From the NCBI GenBank assembly GCA_003599455.1, contig QZKF01000040.1, positions 1-52,929 on the forward strand: a stretch of 52,929 bases of DNA. The letters run 5' to 3'. This document shows positions 16,751-29,337 of the stretch, piece after piece. The stretch comes from Comamonadaceae bacterium. GTDB taxonomy: Bacteria; Pseudomonadota; Gammaproteobacteria; Burkholderiales; Burkholderiaceae_C. How positions within the stretch are numbered: position 1 is the stretch's first letter; each line of letters begins with the position of its first letter. A program made the position numbers and the translations under genes. The notes under the pieces are model-generated. The model was not told where the DNA came from and ran no database searches. It saw nothing but the letters and a program-made list of their open reading frames with translations.

Positions 16751-17521
16751 TCAGAACACGGGCTGGCGCTTGGCCAGGAAGGCCGCGATGCCTTCGCGGT
16801 GCTCTGCGTGGTCGGCGTAGCGGTAGGCCGTGGCCACGACGGTGTCGATGGGCTGGCCCGCGCCCAGGGCGCGCAGGGTCTGCTTGTTGAGCCGCGCGGC
16901 CTGCGGGGCCAGCGCCGCGATGCGCTGCGCGCGGGCCTGCACGTCGGCGGCCACCTCGGCGTCGGGCCGCACGGCGTGCAGGAAGCCGCGCGCCTGCATC
17001 TCGGTCGCACCGAGCACGGCGGCCTCGAGCAGCATCTCGCGCGCGGTGGCCGCGCCGGCCTCGCGAGCGACCAGTTGCGCCTCGCGCGGCGCCATGGGAA
17101 AGCCCAGGCGCGCGATCGGCGCGCCAAAACGCGCAGCGCTGCCCGCCACGCGAATGTCGCAGCAGCTGGCGATTTCCACACCCGCGCCCATGCAGTTGCC
17201 CTCGATCTGCGCCACCAGGGGCAGGTCGCACGCGAGCATGGCGCCCAGGCCGCCCCAGACCTCGTTTTCATGGAAGTCGCGCAGGGCGTCTTCGTCGAAG
17301 CGGAAGTCCGGGTACTCGGCGATGTCGCCACCCGCGCAGAAATGCCCGCCCTCCCCGGCCACGGTGACGCAGCGCAGCTCGTCGCGGCGCGCCTGCAGGT
17401 CGGTGAAGACCGCCTTGAGCTCGCGCCACATCGCGCGCGACATGGCGTTGAACTTGCCGGGATGGGACAGCGTCACCCGCGCCAGCGTGTGTTCGATGGC
17501 GAGGTGCACCCGGCCTGGCAT
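16751..17521 (-). CDS. Enoyl-CoA hydratase/isomerase-family protein of the malonate operon
   Basis: A crotonase-fold protein of 256 residues. The oxyanion-hole segments are GHFCAGGDIAEYPDF and IEGNCMGAGVEIASCCDIRVA, with the helical C-terminus after them. The position between the Bug protein and matB in a tight same-strand operon points to a role in malonate or substituted malonate metabolism, for example acting on a malonyl- or methylmalonyl-CoA derivative. The exact reaction cannot be told from sequence alone. Classical mat operons do not require such an enzyme. Confidence 0.85.
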   Translation of the reverse strand: MPGRVHLAIEHTLARVTLSHPGKFNAMSRAMWRELKAVFTDLQARRDELRCVTVAGEGGHFCAGGDIAEYPDFRFDEDALRDFHENEVWGGLGAMLACDLPLVAQIEGNCMGAGVEIASCCDIRVAGSAARFGAPIARLGFPMAPREAQLVAREAGAATAREMLLEAAVLGATEMQARGFLHAVRPDAEVAADVQARAQRIAALAPQAARLNKQTLRALGAGQPIDTVVATAYRYADHAEHREGIAAFLAKRQPVF

Positions 17522-17528
17522 ATGGCGA

Positions 17529-18515
17529 TCAGTCCAGCTTGGCGCCAGAGGCCTTGACCACGGCCGCCCACTTGCGGATCTCGCCCTTGACGAAGGCGTC
17601 GAACTGCGGGCCGGTCACGTTGGCGAACTCCGCGCCCTGGTTGGCCCAGACGGCCTTGGCCTCGTCGGTGCTCACGGCCTTGCGGATCTCCTCGATCGCG
17701 CGGGCCTGCGCATCGGTCGGCGTGCCCTTGGGCGCCCACACGCCGTACCAGGTGGTCACGTTGTAGTCGGGCAGGCCCATCTCGGCGGCGCAAGGCACGT
17801 CCGGGAAGGCCGGGCTGCGCTTGTTGCCGGAGACCATCAGGGCCTTGATGCGGCCGCCCTTGATGTGCGCGGCCGACGAACCCAGGCCGTCGAACATCAT
17901 GTCCACCTGGCCGGCGATCAGGTCGTTGAGCGCGGGGCCTGCACCGCGGTAGGGGATGTGGGTGATGAAGGTCTTGGTCTGCTGCTTGAACAGCTCGCCC
18001 GCGAGGTGGTGCGAAGTGCCGCCGCCGGCCGAACCGTAGTTGAGCTTGGCCGGGTTGGCCTTGACCTGGGCCAGGAACTCGGGGAAGGTGGCCGCGGTCA
18101 CCCGCTTGGGGTTGACCACCACCACCTGCGGCACGCTGGCCACCAGGATCAGCGGGATCAGGTCGGTCTCGATGTTGTAGTCGAGCTTGGGGTACATGCT
18201 CGGCGCGATGGTGTGGTGCACCGCACCCATGAACAGGGTGTAACCGTCGGGCGCGGCCTTGGCCGCGATGCCCGCGCCCAGCGTGCCGCCGGCGCCGCCG
18301 CGGTTGTCGATGACCATGGACTTGCCGGTCAGACGGGCGAACTGCGCCGACATCGGACGGGCAAAGGCATCGGTACCGCCACCCGCCGGGAACGGCACGA
18401 TCATCGTCACGGGCTTGCTCGGCCATGTCGACTGGGCATGCCCCGCCGTGCCGTAGAGGGCGGCGCCGGCCACGGCCGCGCGCAAGATGTCTCGTCTGTT
18501 CAGGCTGTCCGTCAT
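17529..18515 (-). CDS. Tripartite tricarboxylate transporter (Bug) substrate-binding protein
   Basis: A periplasmic binding protein of the Bug/TctC family, 328 residues. The N-terminus MTDSLNRRDILRAAVAGAAL is a likely twin-arginine signal, cleaved after GHA near residue 27. The mature part starts STWPSKPVTMIVPFPAGGGTD, the hallmark ligand-binding loop, and continues with NRGGAGGTLGAG and a PDGYTLFMG stretch. No TctA or TctB membrane genes are nearby, so it is an orphan receptor, as is common in Burkholderiales. Its place in the operon suggests malonate as ligand, standing in for the MatC carrier; that is inference. Confidence 0.9.
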   Translation of the reverse strand: MTDSLNRRDILRAAVAGAALYGTAGHAQSTWPSKPVTMIVPFPAGGGTDAFARPMSAQFARLTGKSMVIDNRGGAGGTLGAGIAAKAAPDGYTLFMGAVHHTIAPSMYPKLDYNIETDLIPLILVASVPQVVVVNPKRVTAATFPEFLAQVKANPAKLNYGSAGGGTSHHLAGELFKQQTKTFITHIPYRGAGPALNDLIAGQVDMMFDGLGSSAAHIKGGRIKALMVSGNKRSPAFPDVPCAAEMGLPDYNVTTWYGVWAPKGTPTDAQARAIEEIRKAVSTDEAKAVWANQGAEFANVTGPQFDAFVKGEIRKWAAVVKASGAKLD

Positions 18516-18546
18516 GCTCTTGTCTCCTGTGGTTGAAATGGTGGCT

Positions 18547-19881
18547 TCAAAGGTAAAGGTCTTTGATCGCTGCGGCTATCGGGATTTTTCCCTGCGCCAG
18601 CAGGGCGCGGTGTTTGTCCAGCCGCTTGAGATCGTAGAGGTAGTTGACCATCAGCCCATGGGACTGCTTGATCCCCTTGGCCGAAGGGTCGGCCGCCCAG
18701 TTCAGACGCTCGACCCGGGCGCCGTTGCCCAGGTGGAAACGCGCCACCGGGTCCAGCGGCTTGCCCTCGTGCAACTCCATGCCCAGGTAGCGCGCCGCCC
18801 AGCCCAGCAGGGCACGGCGCTCGGGCGCGGCCTCGGGCAGCTCATCGGCACGCTCCCAGGCCTTGAGCAGATCGGGCGGCGCGTTCTTCGACAGCCAGGC
18901 GCGCAGGCCGGGAATGGGCGAGAGCGTGGCGAAGTGCTTGAGGTGCGGAAACTCCTGCTTCAGCGATTCGACCACGCGCTTGATCAGCGAGTCACCGAAG
19001 CTCACGCCCTTGAGCCCGGTCTGGGTGTTGCTGATCGAATAGAAGATCGCGGTGGTGGCACGGGCCAGGTCGGCGGGCGCGGCGCCCTCGTCGAGCAGCG
19101 GCGTGATGCTGGCCGCGATCTCGTTCATCAGCGCCACCTCGACGAAGATCAGCGGTTCGTCGGGCAGGCGCGGGTGGAAGAAGCCGTAGCAACGGCGGTC
19201 GCTGTCGAGCCGGTTCTTCACGTCGGCCCAGCTGCGGATGTCGTGCACCGCTTCGTACTTGATGAGCTTCTCCACCAGCGAGGCCGGCGAGTCCCAGGTG
19301 ATGCGGCGCAGGTCGAGAAAGCCGACGTCGAACCAGGTGGAGAACATGTACTCCATCTCCACGTCGAGCGCGAGCAGGCGCTTGTCCGCCTTCAGGTGCG
19401 GCTGCATCTCGGCGCGCAGGTCGACCATGAAGCGCACGCCGTCCGGGTTGGCGCTGAAGCGCTGCAGCAGCCGGCGCCGCGGCGACACGGTGGCGCGCCG
19501 GTACAGCACCTCGGCCGCGGCCTCGTCGGGCGTGCCGACCGCTGCGGCGAACTGTGCCTGCGCCTTCTTCACGTGCTGTGGGTCGGCCACGAAGCGCTCG
19601 CTCATGAGCAACCACAGGTCGCGCCGCTGCGGCGGCGAGGCAGCGGCGTACCAGTCCATCATGGCCTGCGCACGGCGCCCGCCCTCGACCTCGCTCACCA
19701 TCGGATCGACGATGGCCTTGAGGTCCTTCAGGGACTGGCGCAGCAGGCGCGGTGACATCGCCTCCTCCTCGTGGCGCAACGTGGCCTTGAGCCGCTCCTG
19801 CGTGGAGCGAGGACCGGAGCGCGTCTTCGCCGCCGGGCGCAGCATGGAAACGCCTTGTGCAAGCCAGTCGGGTGGGGTCAT
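18547..19881 (-). CDS. matA: Malonyl-CoA decarboxylase
   Basis: Converts malonyl-CoA to acetyl-CoA and CO2. The 444 residues contain a helical N-terminal domain and a C-terminal GNAT-like catalytic domain with FATLSPIPGLRAWLSK and HLGNGARVERLNWAAD. The conserved serine/histidine regions are VSFGDSLIK and SHGLMVNYLYDLK. Its ATG overlaps the stop codon of the GntR gene as ATGA, so the regulator and the enzyme are translationally coupled. With MatB it forms the malonate to acetyl-CoA route. The length matches the bacterial family. Confidence 0.95.
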   Translation of the reverse strand: MTPPDWLAQGVSMLRPAAKTRSGPRSTQERLKATLRHEEEAMSPRLLRQSLKDLKAIVDPMVSEVEGGRRAQAMMDWYAAASPPQRRDLWLLMSERFVADPQHVKKAQAQFAAAVGTPDEAAAEVLYRRATVSPRRRLLQRFSANPDGVRFMVDLRAEMQPHLKADKRLLALDVEMEYMFSTWFDVGFLDLRRITWDSPASLVEKLIKYEAVHDIRSWADVKNRLDSDRRCYGFFHPRLPDEPLIFVEVALMNEIAASITPLLDEGAAPADLARATTAIFYSISNTQTGLKGVSFGDSLIKRVVESLKQEFPHLKHFATLSPIPGLRAWLSKNAPPDLLKAWERADELPEAAPERRALLGWAARYLGMELHEGKPLDPVARFHLGNGARVERLNWAADPSAKGIKQSHGLMVNYLYDLKRLDKHRALLAQGKIPIAAAIKDLYL

Positions 19882-20546
19882 GCCGAAAGCCTCGACTTCT
19901 GGTTGCGCGCGAGTTCGCGCAGGGCCACGCGCTGGCGCGTGAGGTGGGTGCGCATGGCAGCCTCGGCGCCCTCGGCGTCGCGCGCCTTGAGCGCGGCGAA
20001 CACGGCCATGTGCTCGGACAGGCTCTGCTCCAGCCGGCCCGGCGCGTGCAACTGCTGCAGGCGCGCGAGCTTGACGATCTTGCGCAGGTCGCCGATCACC
20101 TGCGCCAGCCAGCGGTTGCTGGCCAGCGTGATGATGGCTTCGTGGATCGCGAAGTTGGTGTCGTAGTAGTCGTTGATGCGCTTGGCACGCGCGCTGCGGT
20201 TGAGCCGGTCGTGCAGCAGCTCCAGCGCGGCGAGGTCGGCGTCGCTTGCGTTGCGTGCCGCCTCGAAGGCGCAGCGGCCTTCGAGCAGCGCGATCACGGG
20301 GAATATCTCGTCGAGGTCGCGCTCGGTCACCTCGCTCACGAAACAGCCGCGCCGCGGCTCGTGGCGCAGCAGGCCTTCTGCCGTGAGCACCTTGAGCGCC
20401 TCGCGCAGCGGTGTGCGCGAGATGGCCAGTTCGGCGCACAGCGCAGGCTCGTCGATGAAACTGCCCGGCGCGAGTTCGCCGGCGAAGATGCGCTCGCGCA
20501 GCTTTGCGGCCACTTCGTCATGCAGAGAATTGAGCACCAGTCGCAT
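19878..20546 (-). CDS. matR: GntR-family (FCD) regulator of the malonate operon
   Basis: A 222-residue FadR-subfamily regulator. The N-terminal winged helix has LRERIFAGELAPGSFIDEPALC and ISRTPLREALKVL, and the C-terminal all-helical FCD ligand domain carries the metal-binding pattern DTNFAIHEAI and a later SEHMAVFAAL histidine. It is the first gene of the operon and probably a malonate-responsive autorepressor. The likely operator is a 9-bp inverted repeat lying over its own start codon (20545-20570). The symbol is given by context and analogy to rhizobial MatR. Confidence 0.88.
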   Translation of the reverse strand: MRLVLNSLHDEVAAKLRERIFAGELAPGSFIDEPALCAELAISRTPLREALKVLTAEGLLRHEPRRGCFVSEVTERDLDEIFPVIALLEGRCAFEAARNASDADLAALELLHDRLNRSARAKRINDYYDTNFAIHEAIITLASNRWLAQVIGDLRKIVKLARLQQLHAPGRLEQSLSEHMAVFAALKARDAEGAEAAMRTHLTRQRVALRELARNQKSRLSA

Positions 20547-20570
20547 CCGTAATCACCTGTAATTACGGAT
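20545..20570. promoter_or_regulatory. Likely MatR operator over the matR start codon
   Basis: The arms ATCCGTAAT (20545-20553) and ATTACGGAT (20562-20570) form a perfect 9-bp inverted repeat with an 8-bp spacer. The left arm covers two bases of the matR start codon. Length and symmetry fit a GntR/FCD dimer, and the place fits autorepression. Confidence 0.7.
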
Positions 20571-20618
20571 AATTTTAGGCAGCGCCGGTGGCGGTGCACA
20601 CCGGTACTTACCCTGATT

Positions 20619-21428
20619 TCAGACGGCCGGCGCGCGCCGGCCGAACCACCACCACAGGCCGGCGCCGGCCAGGATCATGGGCACGCACAGCCACTGCCCC
20701 ATGCTCATGCCCAGCGACAGCAGGCCCAGGTGGGCGTCGGGCTCGCGGAAGAACTCGGCGATGAAACGGAACACGCCGTAGCCGAACAGGAACACCGCCG
20801 ACACCTGCCCGCGCGCGCGCTCCTTGCGGGCGTAGAGCCACAGCAGCACGAACAGCAGCAGGCCTTCAAGCAGGAACTGGTAGGCCTGCGAGGGGTGGCG
20901 CGGCAGATCGCCGGCGCCGCGGAACACCATCCCCCAGGGCAGGGACGGATCGGCCACGCGGCCCCAGAGTTCGCCGTTGATGAAGTTGCCCAGGCGCCCT
21001 GCCGCCAGGCCCGTGGGCACGCAAGGCGCCACGAAATCCATCACCTGCATGAAGGGGCGCTGGCGGCTGCGCGCGTACCAGACCATGGCCAGCATCACCC
21101 CGAGCAAGCCACCATGAAAGCTCATGCCACCCTGCCACACCGCGAAAATCTCCAGCGGGTTCGCGAGGTAGTACGCGGGCTTGTAGAACAGGCAGTAGCC
21201 GATGCGCCCGCCCGCCACCACGCCGAGCACGCCGAGGAACAGGATGTCCTCCACGTCGCGGCGCGTCCAGGGCGGCAGGGTGATGCCGGCAAACGGCGGG
21301 TGGCGCAGGCGCGCGTTGGCCAGCAGCATGAACAGGCCGAAAGCCAGCAGGTAGGTCAGGCCGTACCAGTGGATGGCCAGGGGCCCGATCTGCAGGGCCA
21401 CGGGGTCGATCTGGGGGTGTTGAAGCAT
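20619..21428 (-). CDS. lgt: Prolipoprotein diacylglyceryl transferase
   Basis: An inner-membrane enzyme that attaches diacylglycerol from phosphatidylglycerol to the lipobox cysteine of prolipoproteins. The 269 residues have about seven membrane helices, the HGGLLGV segment in [15 protein letters not shown], and the signature [16 protein letters not shown] conserved C-terminal [15 protein letters not shown] follows. The ATG at 21428 gives the standard N-terminus [23 protein letters not shown]. It lies four bases after the lysR stop codon, so the two may be cotranscribed. Confidence 0.96.
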   Translation of the reverse strand: MLQHPQIDPVALQIGPLAIHWYGLTYLLAFGLFMLLANARLRHPPFAGITLPPWTRRDVEDILFLGVLGVVAGGRIGYCLFYKPAYYLANPLEIFAVWQGGMSFHGGLLGVMLAMVWYARSRQRPFMQVMDFVAPCVPTGLAAGRLGNFINGELWGRVADPSLPWGMVFRGAGDLPRHPSQAYQFLLEGLLLFVLLWLYARKERARGQVSAVFLFGYGVFRFIAEFFREPDAHLGLLSLGMSMGQWLCVPMILAGAGLWWWFGRRAPAV

Positions 21429-21432
21429 CTCG

Positions 21433-22353
21433 TTATTGTGCCCGGGCAAATTCGATGAAGTGGGCGAGCGCCGGGCTTACCGCATCGGCGCGCCAGACCA
21501 GGCTGGTTTCGCAAGCCGGCACGGCGCGGCCGCGCGGCAGGTGCACGCTGCGGTAGGCCACGCCGGTGCGCTGGAACTGGCGCACGCTTTGCGGCACCCA
21601 GGCGATGCCCAGCCCGGCCGAGACCAGGTTGACGATGGTCTGCATCTGGATCGCTTCCTGCGCCACCTGCGGCGCACGCCCGGCCGCCTGGTAGAGGCCG
21701 AAGATCGCGTCGTGCAGCGAGGGCAGGATGCGCCGCGGGAAAATCACCAGCGGTTCGGCCAGCACGGCCGCCAGCGGCGGGCGCTCGTGCGCGGCGAGCG
21801 CGTGGGTCTCGGGCAAGGCCACCACCAGCGGTTCGCTGGCGATGCGCGCATGCGCCAGACCCGCCGCCGCCAGGCCCGGCGAGTGCAGCAGGACGCCCGC
21901 ATCGACCTCGCGGCGCGCGAGCAATTCCAGCTGCACGTCGCCGGTGGCCTCGATCAGCTCCAGCGCCACCAGTGGCCAGCGCTCGCGGAACGCGCGCACC
22001 CAGCGCGGCAGGAGCTCGAAGCCCACGGTGGACACGAAGGCCAGCCGCAGCCGGCCCAGTTCACCGGCGGCGGCCGCGCGCGCGAGTTCGGGCAGGCCCG
22101 AGGCGCGCGCCAGCAGCTCGCGCACCTCGGGCAGCAGCGCCGCCCCCGCCGCCGTGATCTGCACGCTGCGCCGGGTGCGCTCGAACAAGGTCACGCCCAG
22201 CGCGGCCTCCAGCCCGGCGATGGCCTGGGTGAGCGGCGGCTGGGTCATGTGCAGGCGCAGGGCCGCGCGGCCAAAGTGCAGTTCCTCGGCGAGCGCGACA
22301 AACTGCCGCCACTGCCGCAATTCGATCCGCAGTTGATTTTTTGTCGGATTCAT
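21433..22353 (-). CDS. LysR-family transcription regulator
   Basis: A 306-residue LysR regulator. The helix-turn-helix lies at about residues 15-75 ([30 protein letters not shown] is split across it, ending FERTRR), and a periplasmic-binding-like effector domain fills the rest. The target is not known. It is divergent from ilvD with 128 bases between, the usual layout for LysR control of a neighbour, but the coding link to branched-chain amino acid synthesis is inference. A coupling to lgt downstream looks coincidental. Confidence 0.92.
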   Translation of the reverse strand: MNPTKNQLRIELRQWRQFVALAEELHFGRAALRLHMTQPPLTQAIAGLEAALGVTLFERTRRSVQITAAGAALLPEVRELLARASGLPELARAAAAGELGRLRLAFVSTVGFELLPRWVRAFRERWPLVALELIEATGDVQLELLARREVDAGVLLHSPGLAAAGLAHARIASEPLVVALPETHALAAHERPPLAAVLAEPLVIFPRRILPSLHDAIFGLYQAAGRAPQVAQEAIQMQTIVNLVSAGLGIAWVPQSVRQFQRTGVAYRSVHLPRGRAVPACETSLVWRADAVSPALAHFIEFARAQ

Positions 22354-22369
22354 ACGCCGAGCATATTAA
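22341..22369 (+). promoter_or_regulatory. Candidate sigma-70 promoter for ilvD
   Basis: TTGTCG (22341-22346) and TATTAA (22364-22369) are spaced by 17 bases. The -35 element overlaps the start of the divergent lysR gene, so LysR binding here could influence both genes. The rest of the leader to the ilvD start is GC-rich and without a clear signal. Confidence 0.45.
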
Positions 22370-22481
22370 TGGAGCACACCGAAGCAATTGGAAACGGCAC
22401 CCCGCCTGCCGCATACTCCCGGCTGGCGCAGGCCAGGGCTTGCCCTCGCCGCCCTCCTCCCACACCCCACGAGACATTCCC

Positions 22482-24188
22482 ATGGCCGACAGCAAAACCA
22501 TCCCGATCAAGCCCGTCAACAGCCGCAGTGCCCACATCACGCAAGGCAAGTCGCGCGCGCCCAACCGCTCCATGTACTACGCCATGGGCTATGAGGAAGG
22601 CGACTTCGTCAAACCCATGGTGGGCGTGGCCAACGGCCACAGCACCATCACGCCGTGCAACTCGGGCCTGCAGAAGCTGGCCGACGCGGCCATCGCCGGC
22701 ATCGAGGAAGCCGGTGGCAAGGCCCAGGTGTTCGGCACGCCGACCATCTCCGACGGCATGGCCATGGGCACCGAGGGCATGAAGTACTCGCTGGTGAGCC
22801 GCGAGGTGATCTCCGACTGCATCGAGACCTGCGTCGGCGGCCAGTGGATGGACGGCGTGGTGGTGGTCGGCGGCTGCGACAAGAACATGCCCGGCGGCCT
22901 GATGGGCATGCTGCGCGCCAACGTGCCCGCGATCTACGTGTACGGCGGCACCATCCTGCCGGGCCGCTGGAAAGACCAGGACCTCAACATCGTGAGCGTG
23001 TTCGAGGCCGTGGGCCAGAACGCCGCCGGCAACCTGAGCGACGCCGACCTGCGCGAGATCGAGATGCGCGCCATCCCCGGCACGGGCTCGTGCGGCGGCA
23101 TGTACACCGCCAACACCATGTCGAGCGCCTTCGAGGCGCTGGGCATTTCGCTGCCCTACTCGTCCACCATGGCCAACCCGCACGACGAGAAGATGAACTC
23201 GGCGAAAGAGTCGGCCAAGGTGCTGATCGAGGCGATCAAGAAGGACATCAAGCCGCGCGACATCGTGACCAAGAAGGCCATCGAGAACGCGGTGGCGGTG
23301 ATCATGGCCACCGGCGGATCGACCAACGCGGTGCTGCACTTCCTGGCGATCGCTCACGCGGCCGAGGTGGAGTGGACCATCGACGATTTCGAGCGCGTGC
23401 GCCAGAAGACGCCCGTGCTGTGCGACCTGAAACCCAGCGGCAGGTACCTGGCGGTGGATCTGCACCGCGCCGGCGGCATTCCGCAGGTCATGAAGGTGCT
23501 GCTGAACGCGGGCCTGCTGCACGGCGACTGCCTGACCATCAGCGGCCAGACCATCGCCGAGGTGCTGAAGGACGTGCCCGATGCGCCGCGCGCCGACCAG
23601 GACGTGATCCGCCCGATCGACAAGCCGATGTACACGCACGGGCACCTCGCCATCCTCAAGGGCAACCTGAGCCCCGAGGGCGCGGTGGCCAAGATCACCG
23701 GCCTGAAGAACCCGGTGATGACCGGCCCGGCGCGCGTGTTCGACGACGAACAGTCGGCCCTGCAGGCCATCCTGGACGGCAAGATCAAGGCGGGTGACGT
23801 GATGGTGCTGCGCTACCTGGGCCCCAAGGGCGGCCCGGGCATGCCGGAGATGCTGGCGCCCACCGGCGCGCTGATCGGCGCGGGCCTGGGCGAGAGCGTG
23901 GGCCTGATCACCGACGGCCGCTTCAGCGGCGGCACCTGGGGCATGGTGGTGGGCCACGTGGCGCCCGAGGCCGCGGCCGGTGGCACGATCGCCTTCGTGA
24001 AGGAAGGCGACAGCATCACCATCGATGCGCACAAACTGCTGCTGGAGCTCAACGTGCCGGCGGCCGAGATCGAGAAGCGCCGCGCGGGGTGGACGGCGCC
24101 CGCGCCGCGCTACACGCGGGGCGTGCAGGCCAAGTTCGCCTTCAATGCATCCAGCGCCAGCAAGGGCGCCGTGCTCGACAACTACTGA
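22482..24188 (+). CDS. ilvD: Dihydroxy-acid dehydratase
   Basis: Dehydrates 2,3-dihydroxy-isovalerate and -methylvalerate in valine and isoleucine synthesis, using an iron-sulfur cluster and Mg. The 568 residues contain the cluster motifs [10 protein letters not shown] and [14 protein letters not shown] and the C-terminal [13 protein letters not shown] signature. The ATG at 22482 fits the conserved N-terminus [19 protein letters not shown]. The length and the NSAKESA and [12 protein letters not shown] segments match the IlvD branch rather than phosphogluconate dehydratase. It is transcribed alone, divergent from lysR. Confidence 0.96.
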   Translation: MADSKTIPIKPVNSRSAHITQGKSRAPNRSMYYAMGYEEGDFVKPMVGVANGHSTITPCNSGLQKLADAAIAGIEEAGGKAQVFGTPTISDGMAMGTEGMKYSLVSREVISDCIETCVGGQWMDGVVVVGGCDKNMPGGLMGMLRANVPAIYVYGGTILPGRWKDQDLNIVSVFEAVGQNAAGNLSDADLREIEMRAIPGTGSCGGMYTANTMSSAFEALGISLPYSSTMANPHDEKMNSAKESAKVLIEAIKKDIKPRDIVTKKAIENAVAVIMATGGSTNAVLHFLAIAHAAEVEWTIDDFERVRQKTPVLCDLKPSGRYLAVDLHRAGGIPQVMKVLLNAGLLHGDCLTISGQTIAEVLKDVPDAPRADQDVIRPIDKPMYTHGHLAILKGNLSPEGAVAKITGLKNPVMTGPARVFDDEQSALQAILDGKIKAGDVMVLRYLGPKGGPGMPEMLAPTGALIGAGLGESVGLITDGRFSGGTWGMVVGHVAPEAAAGGTIAFVKEGDSITIDAHKLLLELNVPAAEIEKRRAGWTAPAPRYTRGVQAKFAFNASSASKGAVLDNY

Positions 24189-24195
24189 AGGGGAC

Positions 24196-24441
24196 TCAGC
24201 GCGAGCGCCGCTTGGTCTTGATGCCGAGGTTCTCGCGCTGCTTGTCGATGCGGTCCTGCTTCCTCTGGTCCATCTTCTCCATGGCCTTGCGCCGGGTGTA
24301 GCCCGTGGCGTCGGCCCAGGCCCACCAGGCCACGGCCAGCGCGAAGGGTGACAGCACCCACCACCACGAGAGGTTGACGGCAAAGCCCACCTCCAGGTAC
24401 TTCATCAGCATCAGGATCACGCCCAGGATCAGCAAATACAT
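24196..24441 (-). CDS. Small Trp-rich membrane protein
   Basis: An 81-residue protein found widely in Betaproteobacteria and often named for its tryptophans. Two helices are visible: MYLLILGVILMLMKYLEVG and the Trp-rich SWWWVLSPFALAVAWWAWAD. A basic, charged tail (RRKAMEKMDQRKQDRIDKQ) follows. ATG 24441 is chosen over GTG 24444 because GGAG is six bases before it. Function is unknown. Confidence 0.85.
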   Translation of the reverse strand: MYLLILGVILMLMKYLEVGFAVNLSWWWVLSPFALAVAWWAWADATGYTRRKAMEKMDQRKQDRIDKQRENLGIKTKRRSR

Positions 24442-24515
24442 CACACACTCCGGTAAAGGCCCCGTGAAGCGGGCAAGAAACTGTAAGCGCTCGTTTCAGA
24501 ACGGTCGCGGGTGGC

Positions 24516-24521
24516 TAGAAT
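24516..24521 (+). promoter_or_regulatory. Candidate -10 element of the cytochrome c gene
   Basis: TAGAAT matches TATAAT at five of six bases and lies 43 bases before the start codon of the cytochrome gene. No good -35 element is seen at 16-18 bases upstream (GTTTCA or TTTCAG only). Confidence 0.4.
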
Positions 24522-24564
24522 CGGCCACGACAGAGACTCCGCATCCCTCCACAAGGACAACCCC

Positions 24565-24870
24565 ATGAAACACGTTTTCCTGATTATGGCCGCCATGACC
24601 TCGCTGGCGGCGCCCGCGATGGCCGATGAAGCCCTCGCCAAGAGCAAAAACTGCATGGCCTGCCACGCGGTCGACAAGAAGCTGGTGGGCCCGGCATACA
24701 AGGACGTGGCCAAGAAGTACGCGGGCGACGCCAAGGCGGTGGACGCGCTGAGCACCAAGATCATGAAGGGCGGCTCGGGCGTCTGGGGTGCGATCCCCAT
24801 GCCCGGCAACCCGCAGGTCAGCGAAGCCGACGCCAAGAAGCTGGCGGCCTGGGTGCTGAGCCAGAAGTAA
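24565..24870 (+). CDS. Class I cytochrome c (c-551/c5 type), periplasmic
   Basis: A 101-residue precursor. The signal peptide MKHVFLIMAAMTSLAAPAMA is cleaved before DEALAK. The heme site CMACH is near residue 29 and the distal Met lies in IPMPGNPQV, as in cytochrome c-551. A C-terminal helix ADAKKLAAWVLSQK closes the fold. Such small cytochromes shuttle electrons to the cbb3 oxidase, whose genes are in this window, but the partner is not shown by context. A bidirectional terminator follows. Confidence 0.93.
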   Translation: MKHVFLIMAAMTSLAAPAMADEALAKSKNCMACHAVDKKLVGPAYKDVAKKYAGDAKAVDALSTKIMKGGSGVWGAIPMPGNPQVSEADAKKLAAWVLSQK

Positions 24871-24883
24871 GCTCCGGCTGCCC

Positions 24884-24922
24884 CAACAAAAAACCCGCTG
24901 GACTCCAGCGGGTTTTTTGTTG
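24884..24922. terminator. Bidirectional terminator between the cytochrome gene and acs
   Basis: The arms of 18 bases (24884-24901 and 24905-24922) are perfectly complementary around a 3-base loop. The core is CCCGCTGG/CCAGCGGG with six A before and six T after, so it works for both converging genes. Confidence 0.93.
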
Positions 24923-24952
24923 CCTGTACCGGGTCGAAGCCCGGCGCGGAGA

Positions 24953-26947
<1,995 letters not shown>

Positions 26948-27162
26948 GGGCAGTCTCCTGGGTTGTTGTGTGAACGTGACAGGCGGCGACTGTGCTCAAA
27001 GGCTCTTACGAGTCACTTACAGGACAGGCGACGCCATTGTCGTGAAAAACCGGCCAGCGACACCGGCATCGGTACAAACCCCAAGGGGTCGCCGGGTGCC
27101 CACCTACAATACGCCAGCCTCTCGGCCGCCCATCCCGGGCGCTCCGCACATTGTCTGCCGCC

Positions 27163-27762
27163 ATGACCGATCCCGTCAAAACCCAAGCCCCGATACGCGC
27201 CCTGCCCAACCTGATCTTCGCGAGTCGCTGGCTGCAGTTGCCGCTCTACATCGGCCTGATCGCGGCTCAGGCCATCTATGTGTTCCATTTCTGGGTCGAG
27301 CTGGTCCACCTGATCGAGGCCGCCTTCGGCAACGACGCGGCGCTGGCCAAGCTGGTCACCAGCATCGGCTACAAGAGCGACGTGCAGCTCACCGGGCTGA
27401 ACGAGACCATCATCATGCTGGTGGTGCTGGCGCTGATCGACGTGGTCATGATCTCCAACCTGCTGATCATGGTGATCGTGGGTGGCTACGAAACCTTCGT
27501 GAGCCGCATGCACCTGGAGAACCACCCCGACCAGCCCGAGTGGCTGAGCCACGTGAACGCCTCGGTGCTCAAGGTCAAGCTGGCCACCGCCATCATCGGC
27601 ATCAGCTCCATCCACCTGCTCAAGACCTTCATCAACGCCGCCAACTACGACGTGAAGGTGTTGATGTGGCAGACCATCATCCACGTGGTCTTCCTGCTCA
27701 GCGCCATGGCCATCGCCTTGACCGACAAGCTGATGCAGCCGCCGCCGGGTGGCCGGCACTGA
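27163..27762 (+). CDS. UPF0114 (YqhA-type) membrane protein
   Basis: A 199-residue protein with four membrane helices. The N-terminal part ([21 protein letters not shown]) and central [36 protein letters not shown] are typical of the UPF0114 family. Function is unknown. The ATG at 27163 is preferred to a TTG twelve bases earlier. A TACAAT element at 27105-27110 is a possible -10. The 215 bases between acs and this gene otherwise show nothing I can name. Confidence 0.88.
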   Translation: MTDPVKTQAPIRALPNLIFASRWLQLPLYIGLIAAQAIYVFHFWVELVHLIEAAFGNDAALAKLVTSIGYKSDVQLTGLNETIIMLVVLALIDVVMISNLLIMVIVGGYETFVSRMHLENHPDQPEWLSHVNASVLKVKLATAIIGISSIHLLKTFINAANYDVKVLMWQTIIHVVFLLSAMAIALTDKLMQPPPGGRH

Positions 27763-27787
27763 GGCTCCCAGCGGCGTTGCCTGAATG

Positions 27788-27811
27788 GCGGTCCTCCGGG
27801 CCGCTTTTTTT
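27788..27811 (+). terminator. Intrinsic terminator after the UPF0114 gene
   Basis: A 7-bp stem, GCGGTCC/GGGCCGC with one G-T pair and a 3-base loop (27788-27804), is followed by seven T (27805-27811), 25 bases past the stop codon. Confidence 0.88.
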
Positions 27812-27824
27812 CGCGCTGCGCGGA

Positions 27825-29210
<1,386 letters not shown>

Positions 29211-29337
29211 GCGCTTCTCCTGGCTGGGGCCACTGGTGGGGCGACCTGTCAAAATACGGGCTGGCCCACCGTAGCAGACTTTGCACCGCCGAGGCCTCCA
29301 CGGCAACAGCCCACACGACACCAACCTCCCCACCGCC

